This document shows positions 1-13,200 of a DNA stretch of 64,000 nt, piece by piece. Both the position numbers and the translations under genes were made by a program. The stretch is from Sphagnum compactum (taxonomy: Eukaryota > Bryophyta > Sphagnopsida > Sphagnales): NCBI GenBank assembly GCA_965153455.1, contig OZ234497.1, forward strand, positions 2,728,001 to 2,792,000. The letters run 5' to 3'. Within the stretch, counting starts at the first letter, position 1. Every line of letters begins with the position of its first letter. The notes beneath the pieces were generated by a model that ran no database searches, was not told the DNA's origin, and worked only from the letters and a program-made list of their open reading frames with translations.

Positions 1-170
1 CCAACGACCACATGCTAAAGCTGAAGTCTTGAACAAGCAACTCATAGACAAAGTCCTTCACCATAGTGGGAGTCCCAGACACAAGAGTCTGGATAGATGA
101 TACAAGGAAAGACAATAGAAAGAGACTACAGGGCGCAGTTTGGAACTGAACTTCCAAACAGGTGGATTAC

Positions 171-1911
171 CTTGAGAGCCACCAAGTTGCTGAAGCACAT
201 GGACAAAGCGCTGGTGAAGATCAGGGGACCAGCACCTGCAGACATTGTGTATACCTGAGATTATTCTCAGATCTTTGTGTCTGCCTGGTAATTAGTTTCA
301 GAACAAGCACCCCTATAAGTTAGCTTGTCTGCTGTCCTGGTAGGTTTTCCCCAGTCTTGGAGGACAGAATTTCTATTTTGTAGAATTGAACACTCAGCTA
401 CAGAGCCTTTGTAGAGCAAGGAACTCTACTGCAGGATGCCCAATTCAGTTAATCTTTCAGAGATAACATTAAGGAAGGAAACTCTACCTCCGAGCTTTTC
501 GGTGGGGCTGGCTACCACCTGCACTGCAGGTACTCCCAGCACCCAACACTGCATTTGAAAATGGCCCACTCTTCATACAACCCAGAGCATCCAACTTTTG
601 AGGGCTTGGCCCTGCATCAATGCTTCCAAGCTCTGGTTCTGCTACTGGAAATGCCTGAGCTTGGAAACCAGGCAATGGGTTTGCATATGAAAGGCTGAGA
701 TTACCCCCCTTGCTTGTTACATTGTCAGATTGTGACAACACAGGTACATTCACCTGTTTTCTCGTGAATGGTAGGAATGCACCAGTTGAATGTTGCTTTG
801 AGCTTAAGAGGCCCCTTGAGCTTTTGATTGAGCTGTTTGCCTGCTCTGCTTGTCCACTTTCCAATGGTCCACACTGTTCTTCAGGCAGTGCAGCTCTCTG
901 CAGAAAAGAATCCAGGAATGTAGACCTTCAGGAGAAACAAAGTATTTATTTCTCTACAACAGGGAGTTAAAGGCTGCAACCTAACAAAATTCATCTGTGA
1001 CAAAAGCAAGTGCAAATATCTGGATCAAATCTCAGTCCAGTTATAACACCATTCTGTATCTCTCACTCTCAGAAGGTTTCAAAGAAATTTCAACTATGAT
1101 TGATGGAACTTTACAGGATAGTGAAAGGTCTGCTTACTCCAGATAAGCAGAACCACATGTCTTGAAACTCATGGTATTCATAAAACTCAGACTTCCAAGC
1201 AGAATTAACTTTTTGCAAAAGAGCTACTTCCTTGATGTAAGGCTAGAACTGCACACCTCAATATGAGCTGCTGATGTTGCCACTTGCTGTGTCCAAAGCT
1301 GGGCTTCAGCCATCAGTGCAGGTCTTCCAATGTCAATCCCTCTTGGTTGCTCAACTGGTTGATCTCCTTGCAGGTGGTTCCCAACTTCTTCTCTTTGTAA
1401 GCTCTGGCATTGCCTCTTCTTCAGAGGCATGAATTCCTTGAGCACCAGCATATTATTACCATTTGGGCTGGAAAACTTCTCTGGGGTGGTACAACGAAGC
1501 TGTAGAGGTTGGGGTGTTCCTGGTGCAGGTTGGACCTCTTCCAACTGCTCCTTCAACTTTGCAATTGCTGTAAGCAAGGATGGAAGATTGTTACTATATG
1601 CAAAGATACTACTCTGGCTCTCTTTCTCTTCAGATTATAGATTCCTGCTAAAACAAAGTGAGGAAAAAATGGACACATTTGTAAAGAAAAGTAGGCTTAT
1701 TGAGTTTGCCTTCTTCAAGAAGTTGCATGCAAAGAGGTAGCTCGCGCTTAAATGCTTCAATCTTCTGCCGTTCATCTTCAAGAGCTTGGAGGTGCCCTCC
1801 CAACTGGTTTTCTTCCAACTCCGGAAGACTTACTTTCAAGCTTGTGATCGTGGATGCACAGCTGAGAGCTTGAGTGTGGCGGCCTAAAGAGAGGTCGGAT
1901 GGAAATCCCAT
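171..1911 (-). CDS. HRS1/HHO/NIGT1-type GARP (G2-like) transcription factor, 5' part only
   Basis: Four exons read on the minus strand: 1911-1710, 1567-1257, 897-488 and 235-171; the rest lies beyond the left edge. The 329 residues in the window start MGFPSDLSLG. Residues about 38-65 match the N-terminal helical domain of this family (LEDERQKIEAFKRELPLC). Residues 110-118 (LKEFMPLKK) match the conserved EFIPLK box, and a short QLW motif is at 158-160. From residue 305 comes KARRCWSPDLHQRF followed by LQQLGGSQ, the first half of the Myb-like GARP DNA-binding domain. The break after GGSQ is the usual intron site in these genes. Known relatives are nuclear repressors in nitrate and phosphate signalling. 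Exon 1 seems to end in a GC donor (GAAG then gcaaac). A phase-compatible GT further on would insert about 10 unconserved residues. The exon 2 donor (after 1257) is the less certain of two in-frame choices. Confidence 0.85.
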
Positions 1912-3600
1912 GCTTGTCTCACATACAGCTCACCAACAATACTATTCTTGGCACGTCAAAGTCTCCCCTGCAGCACCCTGCAAGAGCATGAGTGAGAAAC
2001 TTTCCATCTGCCTGAAATGTGGATCCATTGGCAACCAAGAGAAGAGTCCATCAACAAAATCACTCTTGTGAGGAGATGATGATGATGATGAGGCCATGGC
2101 TGCAACTGCTTGCAAATGCAAGGTTACGCCACATTGAACTACGATTTGTAAGCTGGAATTTTTCACAGATACTATTACTAACAATATCGATTCTGCTACA
2201 AGTATAACACGTCAACCTTGAACAAGAAATTGCGTTCTATATATGCACTGGTTTTCTGGGAGACTTCACAGTGACAGGCCAAAAGAAAGAAAGATAGCAT
2301 CGTCTTCAATCAACGCGATCCTTGCGCAAGCACAGCACGAAAATGCAAGTATGTAGAACAACATGCCACTATATCCTGATATATTGTCTGTACTTCTTGG
2401 ATAATAGCATCTTCAGACGAGAAGAACCTCTGCGCGGCAGAGCGTGCGCTGGTTCTACCAGACTGGAGTGCAAAGCCTTACAACACCGTGAATTTCTTTT
2501 GACGCTCACCAAAAGATCGGTCCAAAACAGACGGATGCGGAACAGATTGAAAGATGCAACTTACCAAATCATGCCCAGAAGATGATTGCATCTCATTGAC
2601 TAGTAATCGATTCGCTCGTTCAACCATCGTCACAACAAATGTTTTTCCTTCTCAGCGGAGAACACACATTGTAAGCAAGCACCTTCGATCTCCTGTTTCA
2701 ACTCGATCCGAATTCCGTGATTCCTTCTGAATCCAATAGGATCGACGCCGCGCGAATGATCATCCGTCTCAAGAGAAATCTGCAGCATTGGTCAACAAGT
2801 CCGCTGGCTTCCAACAGCTGTTCCAGAAATGATAGTTCATTCAAGTCCACAGAACATAGCTTGGGTGCATGCTCCCTAATTCTCTATTATTCCTACCAAG
2901 AAGAAGACGGACGAAAACAAGAAGAAACGCAAGTCGAGCATCGCATACCTCGTGTTGATCACAAACAACTTTCTCAAGAAAACGAATCAAGTTGCCGATT
3001 GTTGATGATGATAACGTGGCGGGCGGGTAAGTATTTTTCCTGCACTGGAGATGTCAGCAGGAATCGGATCCAATAAGGAACATTGTCAGAGTATATCTCG
3101 GCGAAGAAATCAGCGGGAATCTTCAAAAGTCGAGGCATATAATGAAATTAATGAATAAGACCTTCCTCCGTGCGGCGGAATCTCTTGAAACGGGGCTACT
3201 ACTACCTACTTTTGCAGATTTGCAGCGAGAACCAGGGATCAAGTACGTACGTACTACTGCAACGTAAAACAACAGAAAGCGATAAGAAGTTACAACAAGA
3301 GATTTATTAGTTGAGAAAAAAGGAAAAGGAAAAAAAAACAAGAAAATGATGGAAACAACAACAGCCTTCAAGTGCGTGCGCAACAGCTCCGATACTACAA
3401 TCCAAAAGGGGGAAAAAAATCTCGCAGGCGAAGCGTGACACCGATCCAGGATCTTGGTACAGTAGGCCAACAGCAACACGCGCACACGAAATTCAGGCAA
3501 TAGCAGCTGACAACAGGGGGAAGCTCTTTGACAGGTGACCCGGTGAAAATGCGGGCGTTCACTGTACTTTAGAACAGGTTCTTGGACTTATTGGGCTACC
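1912..3600. other. Upstream region of the HRS1-like gene
   Basis: This stretch is less AT-rich and less repetitive than the DNA to its right, as expected for 5' UTR and promoter of the minus-strand GARP gene. The longest open frame (3123-3500, minus) starts a hydrophobic, unrecognised peptide and has no splice or family support. No gene is called. Confidence 0.4.
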
Positions 3601-3643
3601 GCGCAGTGTTTTTTTTTTGCGGGAATTGTTTTTTGTAGCCAAA

Positions 3644-3930
3644 GTGGCTATCATCCATAGGAAGTGTAGAAAAAGTGGCGACAATCAGTGTGATTTTTTA
3701 AGGAACTTTTTTAATGTAATATAAGTGGCGATCATCCATAGGAAGATGTACAAAAATTGGTGATCACCCTTGGGAAGATTTAGCCAAATCTGGCTGTAAA
3801 CCAGATTTGAAATAAAAAGCTTTTAATCAACTTTCTATATTTAAGGCTACATTCTGAAAACCAACTATATCTTGAAAAGTTTCGCCAAATCTGGCTATAA
3901 ACCAAATATGAAGTACAAATCTTTACTCAT
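3644..3930. repeat. Short direct duplications
   Basis: AGTGGC(T/G)ATCATCCATAGG occurs near 3644 and again near 3726. GCCAAATCTGGCT followed by (A/G)TAAACCA occurs near 3783 and again near 3885. These are two pairs of diverged direct repeats roughly 80-100 bp apart. No coding frame runs through them. Confidence 0.6.
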
Positions 3931-6900
3931 CCTTCTAAATTTTGACCACAGACTAAACACCAAGTGTAGGAATCTGGTGGTTTTTCACTTTATTTTCCCC
4001 TCACTTCTGGCGATTGAAAACCTCGAAAGTCGCTTATTTTCGAATTTTTTTAATTTTTAATTTGTCTGTTTGGTGAAATTTCGCCCATTAAAAAAAGGGC
4101 TGAATTTTAGTTTGGGCGTACAAGATGACGGGGTTCACATATCGATTGGAGAACCCGGAGAAAAGGAGGGTAGAATATCCAGGGATCAGAATGGCAGCTA
4201 AATTGGAGTCAGGCATATTCTGGTATCGGAATGGCTCTGGGGGCCAAAATAATGGCATTGCATTTTGGTACATTCTGAATCTCTCTCTTTTCTGTAGCAG
4301 GGAATCTGGCTCTAGCTATCGGCACATACCTACCTACCTAACATATTTGCGCTTGTTCTTTGAGAGAAAATTTAATTCAGATGAATTTTTCTTAATGTGC
4401 CTAAAATTTGATGCCCTTGGCCAATTCGACACTCATTATATTATTTTCAAAAATGTTGAAATTTTCAAATTTGATTTCTTCCTAATCAAAAAATATTGTG
4501 AAGGATAATAGTGAATATTTAAGAATATTTCCATTTGTTGAAATGAATTTTTCAAAATTAATTAATTATTTGACGGACTTGTGTTGAAATGGCCAAGGTA
4601 CTACGGTATATGTGCATATGGTGGCTGTTATTCTTTTTTTTTCTTTATCTGCCCTTTGCCCAATCCATCTTCTTTTTCTCCAAAAAGATGGATGATGCCT
4701 AGGCACACTTTGGGTCCATGTCCTGCAAGTTTTGGGGGCTCACTGTCCATTACTAACCCAAAACATGCATAACAAGGCCCAAAGTGTGTATGGGCAGGCA
4801 CCAAGATGAGTCTGGGCACCACTAGACACATCTTGGACAGGCACTAGGGCAGTCTGAGAAAACATAAGGCCTGCAATACTTTAGTATTGCCTGCAAGAAC
4901 AACTATGTGCACATATAAGCTTAGCTTAGCTTAGCTTCCTTGAAAACATGCCACAAAAAAAAAAAAAAAAAGCTTAATTTTCTGTCCTATTGGTGGGATT
5001 TGAAGTCATAAATTTTTCATTCATATATAGACATGTCAAAGTAATTGGATAGAGAAAAATAATAATTAAAAAGGTGTTCAACCACAAAATACGATTTCCT
5101 CATAATCTCAACAAGGCTTTACAAATTTTGTCAAAACATGAACTTGGATGCTAGATTATAGAAAACCAAAAGTTCCCCTACAACTCCAACCCCCCTCAAC
5201 CCCATCCCCCAACACCCAAAAAACCTGAGCAAATGACACAAATAACAAGTAATTGCTCTTTGGCCAATACTAGTTTGTGGATTGAAGCATGTTACATAAT
5301 ATAAAACAAAACCTCCATACACAAAAATTGTGACGGTAATATAAGTGTGTTGTTTATTTGTTGTTTGCTTCTCACTTAAGTTTCAGAATCAAGATCAAAG
5401 TTAAGTGAACATTTGGAATTGTGTACTTAAGTAGAAAAGATATTGGTACTCTCCACTTTGAAAAGGTTTCCATAAATCTTTTCCCTTCATTTTGAAAAGA
5501 TTCTCTGAGCTTCACCTTTCACATGGGGGATGGCAGACCAAATCAAATGAAAGAAAGAGGAGAGAAGGTTGGCCCCCAGGGGTATGTGCATTCCTGAGAG
5601 ATTCTATTGCATGAAAGTGATTATGGCTCTCATTCCGTAACCATCAAGGTGACCACCATTTGGGCATAATCAATTTTAAGCTTGCAAAAGGGTGGCCTAG
5701 GCATCCTAAGTGAAACCGAAAGAATATACCATGCCACGGCTTTTTCTAATGTTTGTAAAAGTGGCCAGAACCGCCGCCATCGTTGTCATCCCACCAACAA
5801 AACGAGAACAAAAAACACGTATATAAACTTTTCCTTCCACCCTAGATTCTTGTGCACAAAGACACTCCCAAGTTGCCAAGTCCCATTACGTAAGGTTATG
5901 AAAGGTGCAACAGAATTTGACAACAATGGGTATATGTAATATACTCTGCTAGAGACTATGCTAGAGTCGTGCTCAAGATGATGTTCCAGATTCTTTCTGG
6001 TTGGTGGCTTTCTATCCTTTGAGGAAGATGGCAGATTCCTTTACTTGCAGACATCCCACACAAGGGGCCCAGCATTCAATCGTGTGGCAAACTGTAGAAC
6101 ACATATAAAATCATCTTCAACGAGCTCCCCCTTTCCCCCTCCCCCCATGGTTGTTCCTTCATCACGAACCCACAACCATAGCCAGCAAACTAAAACATGG
6201 GTGGAACTTGGCTTCATAAGTACATGGGAAGGCATGCTCCCCAGGGCCGTCCCCTAATTTGAGGGTTCAAGCTCCTACGGGAGTAGCTCAAGGGTGATAG
6301 GCCCTGAAATTTTGGGGAGTCTTGTGGTAGTGGCGGACCTTCCCTAGCATAACGTAGGGAAGGTTTTTTTTGCCCGACTCATGGGAGGCCTGCATGTGAA
6401 TGGTGTAAGGTTTGTTGTTTCTTTCATCGCTTAAGTGTATATTCTGCACCACAAGGTGCATTTGAAATTTGAATACACCCCCCCCAAAAAACCCTTCTGC
6501 TACTTTACTTGATCTTGGTTGTTGTTCACACCTAGTCATCATAAGGAATTCACATGTGTATGGTGAGAGTACATATGTTGAGTGCAAACCACTGATGGTA
6601 GATGGGTGACAAATGAAAAGTACACCAATAAAACTTTTCTTCTCTTGCCATGTATGAAGGTTCCCTATCACATTCCTAATGTTGTTCGCAATTTTTGATG
6701 GTGTTCCCACGCGTGTTTCTCACAAAGTTCTTGATGTCTATAATCATGTACTTTAATGTAATCACACAATTGAGATGGATGCTTACCTTGATGTCAACAA
6801 TCCATGACAAGTCATAGATGTAATTCTACTGATTTTTCATGACTGGCATAGTCTTTTACTATCAATGGAACTTAATATCTAAATGATAATACCATAGATG

Positions 6901-7132
6901 AAAAAGGATTATACATTTTATGTCCCATCTTCATTTATGCCTATTCATATCAATAATTTAATTAGCCCAAATTTCATTCATGTTTTTAAGTGTTTACCAC
7001 AATTAACAATAATGTTGATGATAAGGACCAAGAATGGGGCTGTTCTGGGAATGAGGGCATTGCACTTGCGGTGTGAGGCAGAACTGAGTGCAGGACCCAA
7101 ATTCTCAGAACAGCCCCCATTCAAGGTACTTA
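3931..7132. other. Intergenic, no recognisable gene
   Basis: AT-rich DNA with small features only: a nested inverted repeat at 4704-4788 (CACACTTTGGG with CCCAAAGTGTG, and GTTTTGGG with CCCAAAAC inside it), a short run of AGCTT units near 4919-4937, and homopolymer tracts. Open frames up to 140 codons lack family motifs, codon bias and splice context. Confidence 0.4.
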
Positions 7133-7435
7133 GAGCATCTCCACCCCAAAACTGTAAACAACTCCTTTATTTTAGAATAGAATACCGTTTAATGATGACT
7201 GTCCCCACCACAAACGCCATAAAACTCCCTTTAAACACTCAAAAGACCATTTATGTCTTTACATCTGGACGAGTAATAGTCACTGTCCAAATCCATAGTA
7301 GAAAAAAGCTTTTTAAAAGGTCTAAATGACCACTGCAAAATGAACCATCAATACGGGAGAGCAGCAGGATTTGCACTATCCTGCTGCAAGATTTAGTGAA
7401 AAGGGGTGTTTGCTTGTGTGGGGGTGGAGATGCTC
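7133..7435. mobile_element. MITE with GAGCATCTCCACCCC termini (PIF/Harbinger-like), copy 1
   Basis: The element begins GAGCATCTCCACCCC and ends GGGGTGGAGATGCTC, perfect terminal inverted repeats of 15 bp. It is 303 bp long. The flanking triplets are TTA on the left and AAA on the right, consistent with a decayed 3-bp TWA duplication typical of PIF/Harbinger. An internal hairpin (GCAGCAGGAT with ATCCTGCTGC) lies near the right end. A closely related copy is at 41650-41957. No coding capacity. Confidence 0.85.
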
Positions 7436-9087
7436 AAAATAGTCCTTACCTGGCATAGATGATCACTAGAATTTTGGCATTCATGAATGGAATCGTTACA
7501 ATTCATTTGAGAGGAGAGAAGGCACCTTCTTACATGTAAGGTTTGTAGGAACCTCATGTGTAAAGGTGCCATCCTCTCTTGAGGCAGAAATTTGATTAAG
7601 GGCAAGGCACCCTCTGCACACCCTAGAAAAATTAGAATGGGTTCTTTACATACTGAATGAAAGTTGTGTTGAAGAGTTGTAATTCTGGGTCAAGTTGTTG
7701 ATGAAGGTTTCAGTACTACTACCCACAGCCTTCTCTAATTTGAACATCATAGCTCTGAAGGCATTGGGGGAGGCCCACAGGAACATGTTCTCCCCAACCT
7801 AAAAGCTTAAAAAGTTTTTTGCTTCAAGGGTGGAAGGGGCATATGAATGTTTTGTGCTTTCTTTTCTTATTTTTGCAGATCATACACATCTGCCCTACAA
7901 GGAGAGTTTAAATACAAAGAAAAGAATCATACAATACTTTACATACATGGTACATAATGTTGGCTCCTCTGGGCATTATGCTTTTTGAAACGTTCACCCT
8001 TCTTCACAAAGGAAAGATTATGGGCTGTAAGATGCCCTCCACCTACATTACAAAAATCCTACAAGGTCTCAACAACTTTCTACAAAGGGCATCAGTTCCA
8101 TGGTACCTGAATGGATTGAATATTATATTTTGAAGTGAAGTCCATAAAGGAGGGAATAGAAATAATGGTACCAAGTTGGAAGATTGTTTTGAAGAAGTCA
8201 ATACTATTATGAATTGTTTGGAAAACCACACTTTCCACGCATAGCTAAGCAATGAGTTTGGGTCTCTCCTTTTTGCTGGAGAGCTCACTATGTGCGTATG
8301 TGGCTCATGAAAATTATAGATATTTTCAGTGAAGTATGAGCAATGGGTAACTCTAGAGTTGGATTCATGTTGAGGTGATAAAAGGAATACACTACCTGAT
8401 AGAGTAAACGACTCCTAAGTCTCTCCCATTTAGACAAAAGGAATAAAATCACCCCTCAAACAAGTTGGTGAGTGATGTGTCATCCGGGTTAAGGAGGGAT
8501 AAAATGCTTTGAGATATCTAAAACCTAAGAATAAATATCTTCATTTTTAAAATTTTGACTTCAAGTTAAGGTTGGAAAGGGGGTTACTTTGAGCCCATGA
8601 TTTCAAAAGACTAAAATACATAACCTAGTCCTGATCACCTATGATTTAGGTGTCATCCAAAATCTGCACCTTAGGTTGGAAGCACTCAATGTAAGGTTAA
8701 AGTAATCCCATTAAATCCTATTTTTATCTATCCCCTTGTATGAACAAGGCAAGGGTTAGTTTACTCATTTTAACCTTTTAATCAAGAGAGGGTTAAATGG
8801 AACAAAAGTACCCCTTCTATCCCTTGGTATCAATCAAGATTAGGGGAACATAATGTTTAGTTGGAGTTGGGCTATGGATTTGCATGGCAAAATGTGGGAT
8901 AGGAGCATGGTATCAACTATCAATCATAGGGGAATTGTGTGGTTTGGCTATTTGGCACGTAGTCATACGGTGGCTGATGACCATTTTGCATTTATGCCAT
9001 TTCACCATGTTGTACCTACTTAGTCATTTGGAGACCTTTAATTATTGGCTAGCTGCATCATCCTAACAAATTCTGGCCATATAATCA
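7436..9087. other. Intergenic, nothing recognised
   Basis: No conserved protein, tRNA or clear repeat structure was seen. Open frames such as 8043-8288 (minus) and 8884-9066 (plus) are short, without family motifs. Confidence 0.35.
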
Positions 9088-9295
9088 AGTTATCCGTAAC
9101 GTCACCCTCTCTTTCATCCTATCCCCTCTGCTTTCACCTCTTATCCCCTCTTTCAGTGGTACCCGCAAAGTAAGGAAATTTTATTAAATCTCAGTATGAA
9201 ATGTTGAGTATCAGCATTTAATGCACAAGGTTCGAGACTAATTATAGTAGTTGTACAGGTAAGGAGCAGTGAAATATATGTAGCAGCAGCAGCTT
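9088..9295. repeat. Dispersed repeat family R1, copy A
   Basis: Shares with 46311-46600 and 53638-53960 the ordered blocks AGTTATCCGTAA, CTTTCAGTGGTA, CGCAAAGTAA, CAGTATGAAATG, GGTTCGAGA and TATAGTAGTTGTAC. Copy A ends after the GCAGCAGCAGC tract and lacks the 3' blocks. No terminal inverted repeats were found. The TATTTATAG-like box in the middle would fit an LTR or small non-coding retroelement, but the class is not proven. Confidence 0.7.
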
Positions 9296-9593
9296 TTTTT
9301 TGTGGTGAAATTTCACAACCTTGCGACACAAAAACAAAAGTGCGAACGCCTCAAAGGAAAATCAACGGCCAGATATGGTTTTGTTGTCATATATTGAACG
9401 ATGACAAGAGTCCTCTAGCCATCTAAAAGATCAACGGATGGTGTTTGTGGCAGCCAAGAGTTACCACTCTCTGTGGTTGGTTGCCAACTCCCTTCCTTTC
9501 CAGGGACCCTATGTTGCTAGCACAATGTTCATAAGATGTTAGCTCTCGCCATCCACTCTACAAGCATAAGAGAATAAATCACCACCTGTAGTG

Positions 9594-9750
9594 ATGTAAC
9601 ACAAGAAAGTGGGAGTAAGTAGGATGAATTCTGCTTTGTAAGGTTTAATACACATGATGAAAAAATCAACAATGTAACATAAGAAAGTGGGAGTATGTTA
9701 GTAGGATGAATTTTGATCTGTAAGGTTTAATGCACATGATGAAAAAATCG
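9594..9750. repeat. 79-bp direct duplication
   Basis: A segment beginning TGTAACACAAGAAAGTGGGA and ending ATGATGAAAAAATC occurs twice in tandem, at about 9594-9667 and 9673-9748, with a few substitutions and a small insertion. Confidence 0.8.
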
Positions 9751-10269
9751 ACAGCTCAGTTATGCAAGATCCATGGATTGAAGGTTGAGGACAGTCATTA
9801 AAGCATCAACCATCGAACCTTGCAGGATTGATGAATGGGGAGGTGCATAGGTTTGTGTGCATTTGATACATTTGTTGCACAATTCATTTTATCCTTGAGT
9901 TATCATTCTTATTGAATGTTGGAAACGTTGGCACAATGATGGAAGGAGCAAGGAGGAACTATGGGTAGAAGCAAACAAAATCAACACATTTAGATATGCA
10001 CACATTGCATAATCTTTGTGTGATTTTTGGTATTTGCAATGTTGAAATTTTTCATTTCTTTGTTCATCCAAAGTTGCTCATCTTTTTAAGCTTGACCACT
10101 TCTCTTGATTATTTCAACTTGAAACTTTGACTTTCTCATTCTCTGATTAATATTCATCTTACTTGGTGTTTGATAATTACAGTCCCTAGATTATCTAACA
10201 TCATTTGTTTTGTATAAATTTGTTCTCCTTATTAGCATCGTTTGATTGCTTTTGACAATTCTTTGTTTG

Positions 10270-13200
10270 TTAACTATGGCACCACTTCACCTTCCTCCGA
10301 ACTTCAAATTTCGATTGTTTTTTCCAAGAATAAATCATGTAGCGATCAATCCAAATGCTACATCATCCACTAGTGCTCGATCTACTTCTACAAATCTCCC
10401 ACTTTCTACATCACCTACTGATGTAGTTAATGCTTCTAATGTTCATGTAAGTTTGGTTGAAAACGTCATACTTGTTGATGCTACACCTCAAGATGTTACC
10501 GCATATCTTGTAGAGCTTTCATCTGTGAAACCAAGAAAGAAAAAGCCAAAAAGGTTTGAATGGGAGCTTAACATAGTGTATCAAGAACGATGGGCTACAA
10601 GATTTTTTTGGTCTGAACTTGTTTCTAATAACCAAACAATGCACAATTTGTCATGCCATTGAGGGGAGGGAAAAGCTATTAGTACCAAAACTTGATTCCT
10701 TAATCAAACATTCAAGCCAAAGGAAATGTGAAAAGGCCAAGCCTAAGGTGAAAGTAAAGGAATATTATCTGAGTCCCATTAACCAACATGTGAAGAATGA
10801 AAAATTGTATGCATGCATAGGTCGTGATTCTATTGTTGTTATGGTTGCGAATGGAGACAAGGCGGAGAAGAAGAAAAAGTATTTTCAGTTTGTTTCATTG
10901 TGGCATTTATTGGTGAGATGTCGCAACCCTAGCCTTGGGCTCGTGACCAAGGAAAAGGCTTGCAAAGGTGCGAGCCAAGAGTGAAGCCTAAGAGTCACAT
11001 CATGCTCCTGGGATTGTAGGAAAGTGTGAGGGAATGAGCTCACACACTCCCAAGTGGGTTCCCACTTTGGGAGTTGGAGTTTCGATGGACTCCCTAATTT
11101 TCAAAAGGCGATTATAGGGGCCAAAACTCATTGGATTGAAAAGTTCCTTATACAATTGAAAATATCTTAAGACTTAGGTCTCTAAAATGGGCTCACATGA
11201 CCCATTTGGGTACTTAAAACATAAGTTATGGCCAAAAAAAGAGCCGAGAGTCAAACTGCCAATTTGACTCCCGACCACTAAAAGTCGAGAATTGCCCTAA
11301 TTTACTTACGTGCAGGTGGCGTGCCACATATTGTTGGAAAGCTCTCGATGAGAGCTACAACTTTGCTTTAGTCTCACCTCAATCAAAGGTTTACAAAAAA
11401 ACGTTATGCGCCTTTAAAGTCGAAGAAGTCCCAATTTTGGGAGTTTCAGGACTCCCAACTTGGGAGTCCCGAGACAAAATGACATTTGAGTGCAGGCCCT
11501 GTGGCCAGGCACAAAAAATACTATAAGGGGGAAGGTGGTGGCTTCTCCCAAGTCCGGGCCGTGGTGAATCTTGTGAGTCCGTGTTTGCCCATGGCACATT
11601 TGTGCCCAAAAGTGTTCCAATTATGCACTAACCAACTTGTTGTTTGATTTGTGCAGGTTCGTGTGAATAATTGACATGCCTATCACTCGTCCTAGTCCCC
11701 ATCCCAGAGCTCCAACATGCCCCTCTACCCCCAAAGTGCCGCAAGCCAGGGAGCGTACCCCCAACTCCTTATCTTTCCGTTATTTTCACCTTAGACTCGC
11801 AGTTGAGTCTATCAAGGAGCTTGGGGGTGCGTCATGAAAGGTCGGCCCATGACAAACTTTGAAGCATTAAAACCTTTCTTCCAATTTTTGAAGATGCCAA
11901 ACTATCCAAAGAAACACTAATCCGATAGTGTAGGGTGGACATTGGAAAAAACGATGCACCAAATTGTTTTCCACACCATCAATGTCATGGTTCATTAAAT
12001 TTGATATCGTGATTCATACCGGTGAATGCAAATGAAGTTACCACCATAGACAACCAATCTTGATTGTTTGTGCATTTGTACATTGTTGAAGCATGAAAAA
12101 AAATTCCCATATTGTTCAACCTTCAAAGGGTAATAGATGAAGGCACGTCAAATACAATGATTTTTATGATCATGGAAAGCTTTATTAAATTTAGAGAGAT
12201 AACAAAGAGTGATCTAGCCAAAATGTTTGTTTGTTTTTTAACATATGAGATGACAATTTTTCAGGGTGTGAAAATCGAATTCACCGCACAATTCATGACA
12301 AAACATGCACCATTTCTCAATGGTGTGCATTGCATGGCACATCGCGCAAATCTTGCAGTGCAAACCCTAAGTTCTTTGAGTTGGTGAGTAAGATTAAAAT
12401 CCTCCTTGCCTCTATGCATAACTATTTCACACATAGCCCTAAGCAACACTTGGAGATTAACAAGTTGGCTGAGTTGTTGGAATATAAGGGCAACAAGATC
12501 TTGAAAAACATCAAAACCTATGGGATCTAAATGATATTGCCCTTGAAAACAGTATTGGTGGAAACAAGGTGTTGGTTGTGAAGATGGCTAAGGACAGTGG
12601 AACTAATGCAACTACCAAAGTCAACTATGAGTTATTATGTGATGTGGAGATATTGTTAGGACTTTCTTGTGTTTTGCCCTTGTTGGAAATAGTAGTAGGA
12701 CTTTCCAAATTTGCACAAAGGTATCATACATTTATTTGTGACTTTATCTTTGTAGTGAAACTTGCTGAAACGGGTTTGTTCACAATGTATTGTGACACAA
12801 ACAATAGTTATGTTGCCCTGCATTTTTCCACCTTCATGGACCTTGTTGAACACACCAATGAGGCTCATCATTTGACTTGGTGGATTGACCTTATTTCCCA
12901 AGTCAAATTTGTTGCATTTTATTTGGGAAATAAACTTTACCTTATCCATGGCACCGATGCAAGCACTGGGGTTGTGGGGATGATAAACAAATAATCTTGT
13001 GTTATTGTTATTCGCTATGTGAAACAACAATGTTTTGAGGTTGCTATAGGGTTGATAGCAGAACTCAAGAAGCACTTTTCGACCCAAGAGCTAATGAATG
13101 CCACAGGAATCATTTACCCACAATATTGGCTTGCTCCAAAGACCACTTTTGTAGGGCATTTGGCAATAATCCAAATGCATTTTGGGCACCAAAAAACCTC

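Noticed and set aside
3123-3500. 125-codon minus-strand frame upstream of the HRS1-like gene
   Set aside because: No recognised motif, composition follows local sequence, and it lies in the likely promoter/5' UTR.
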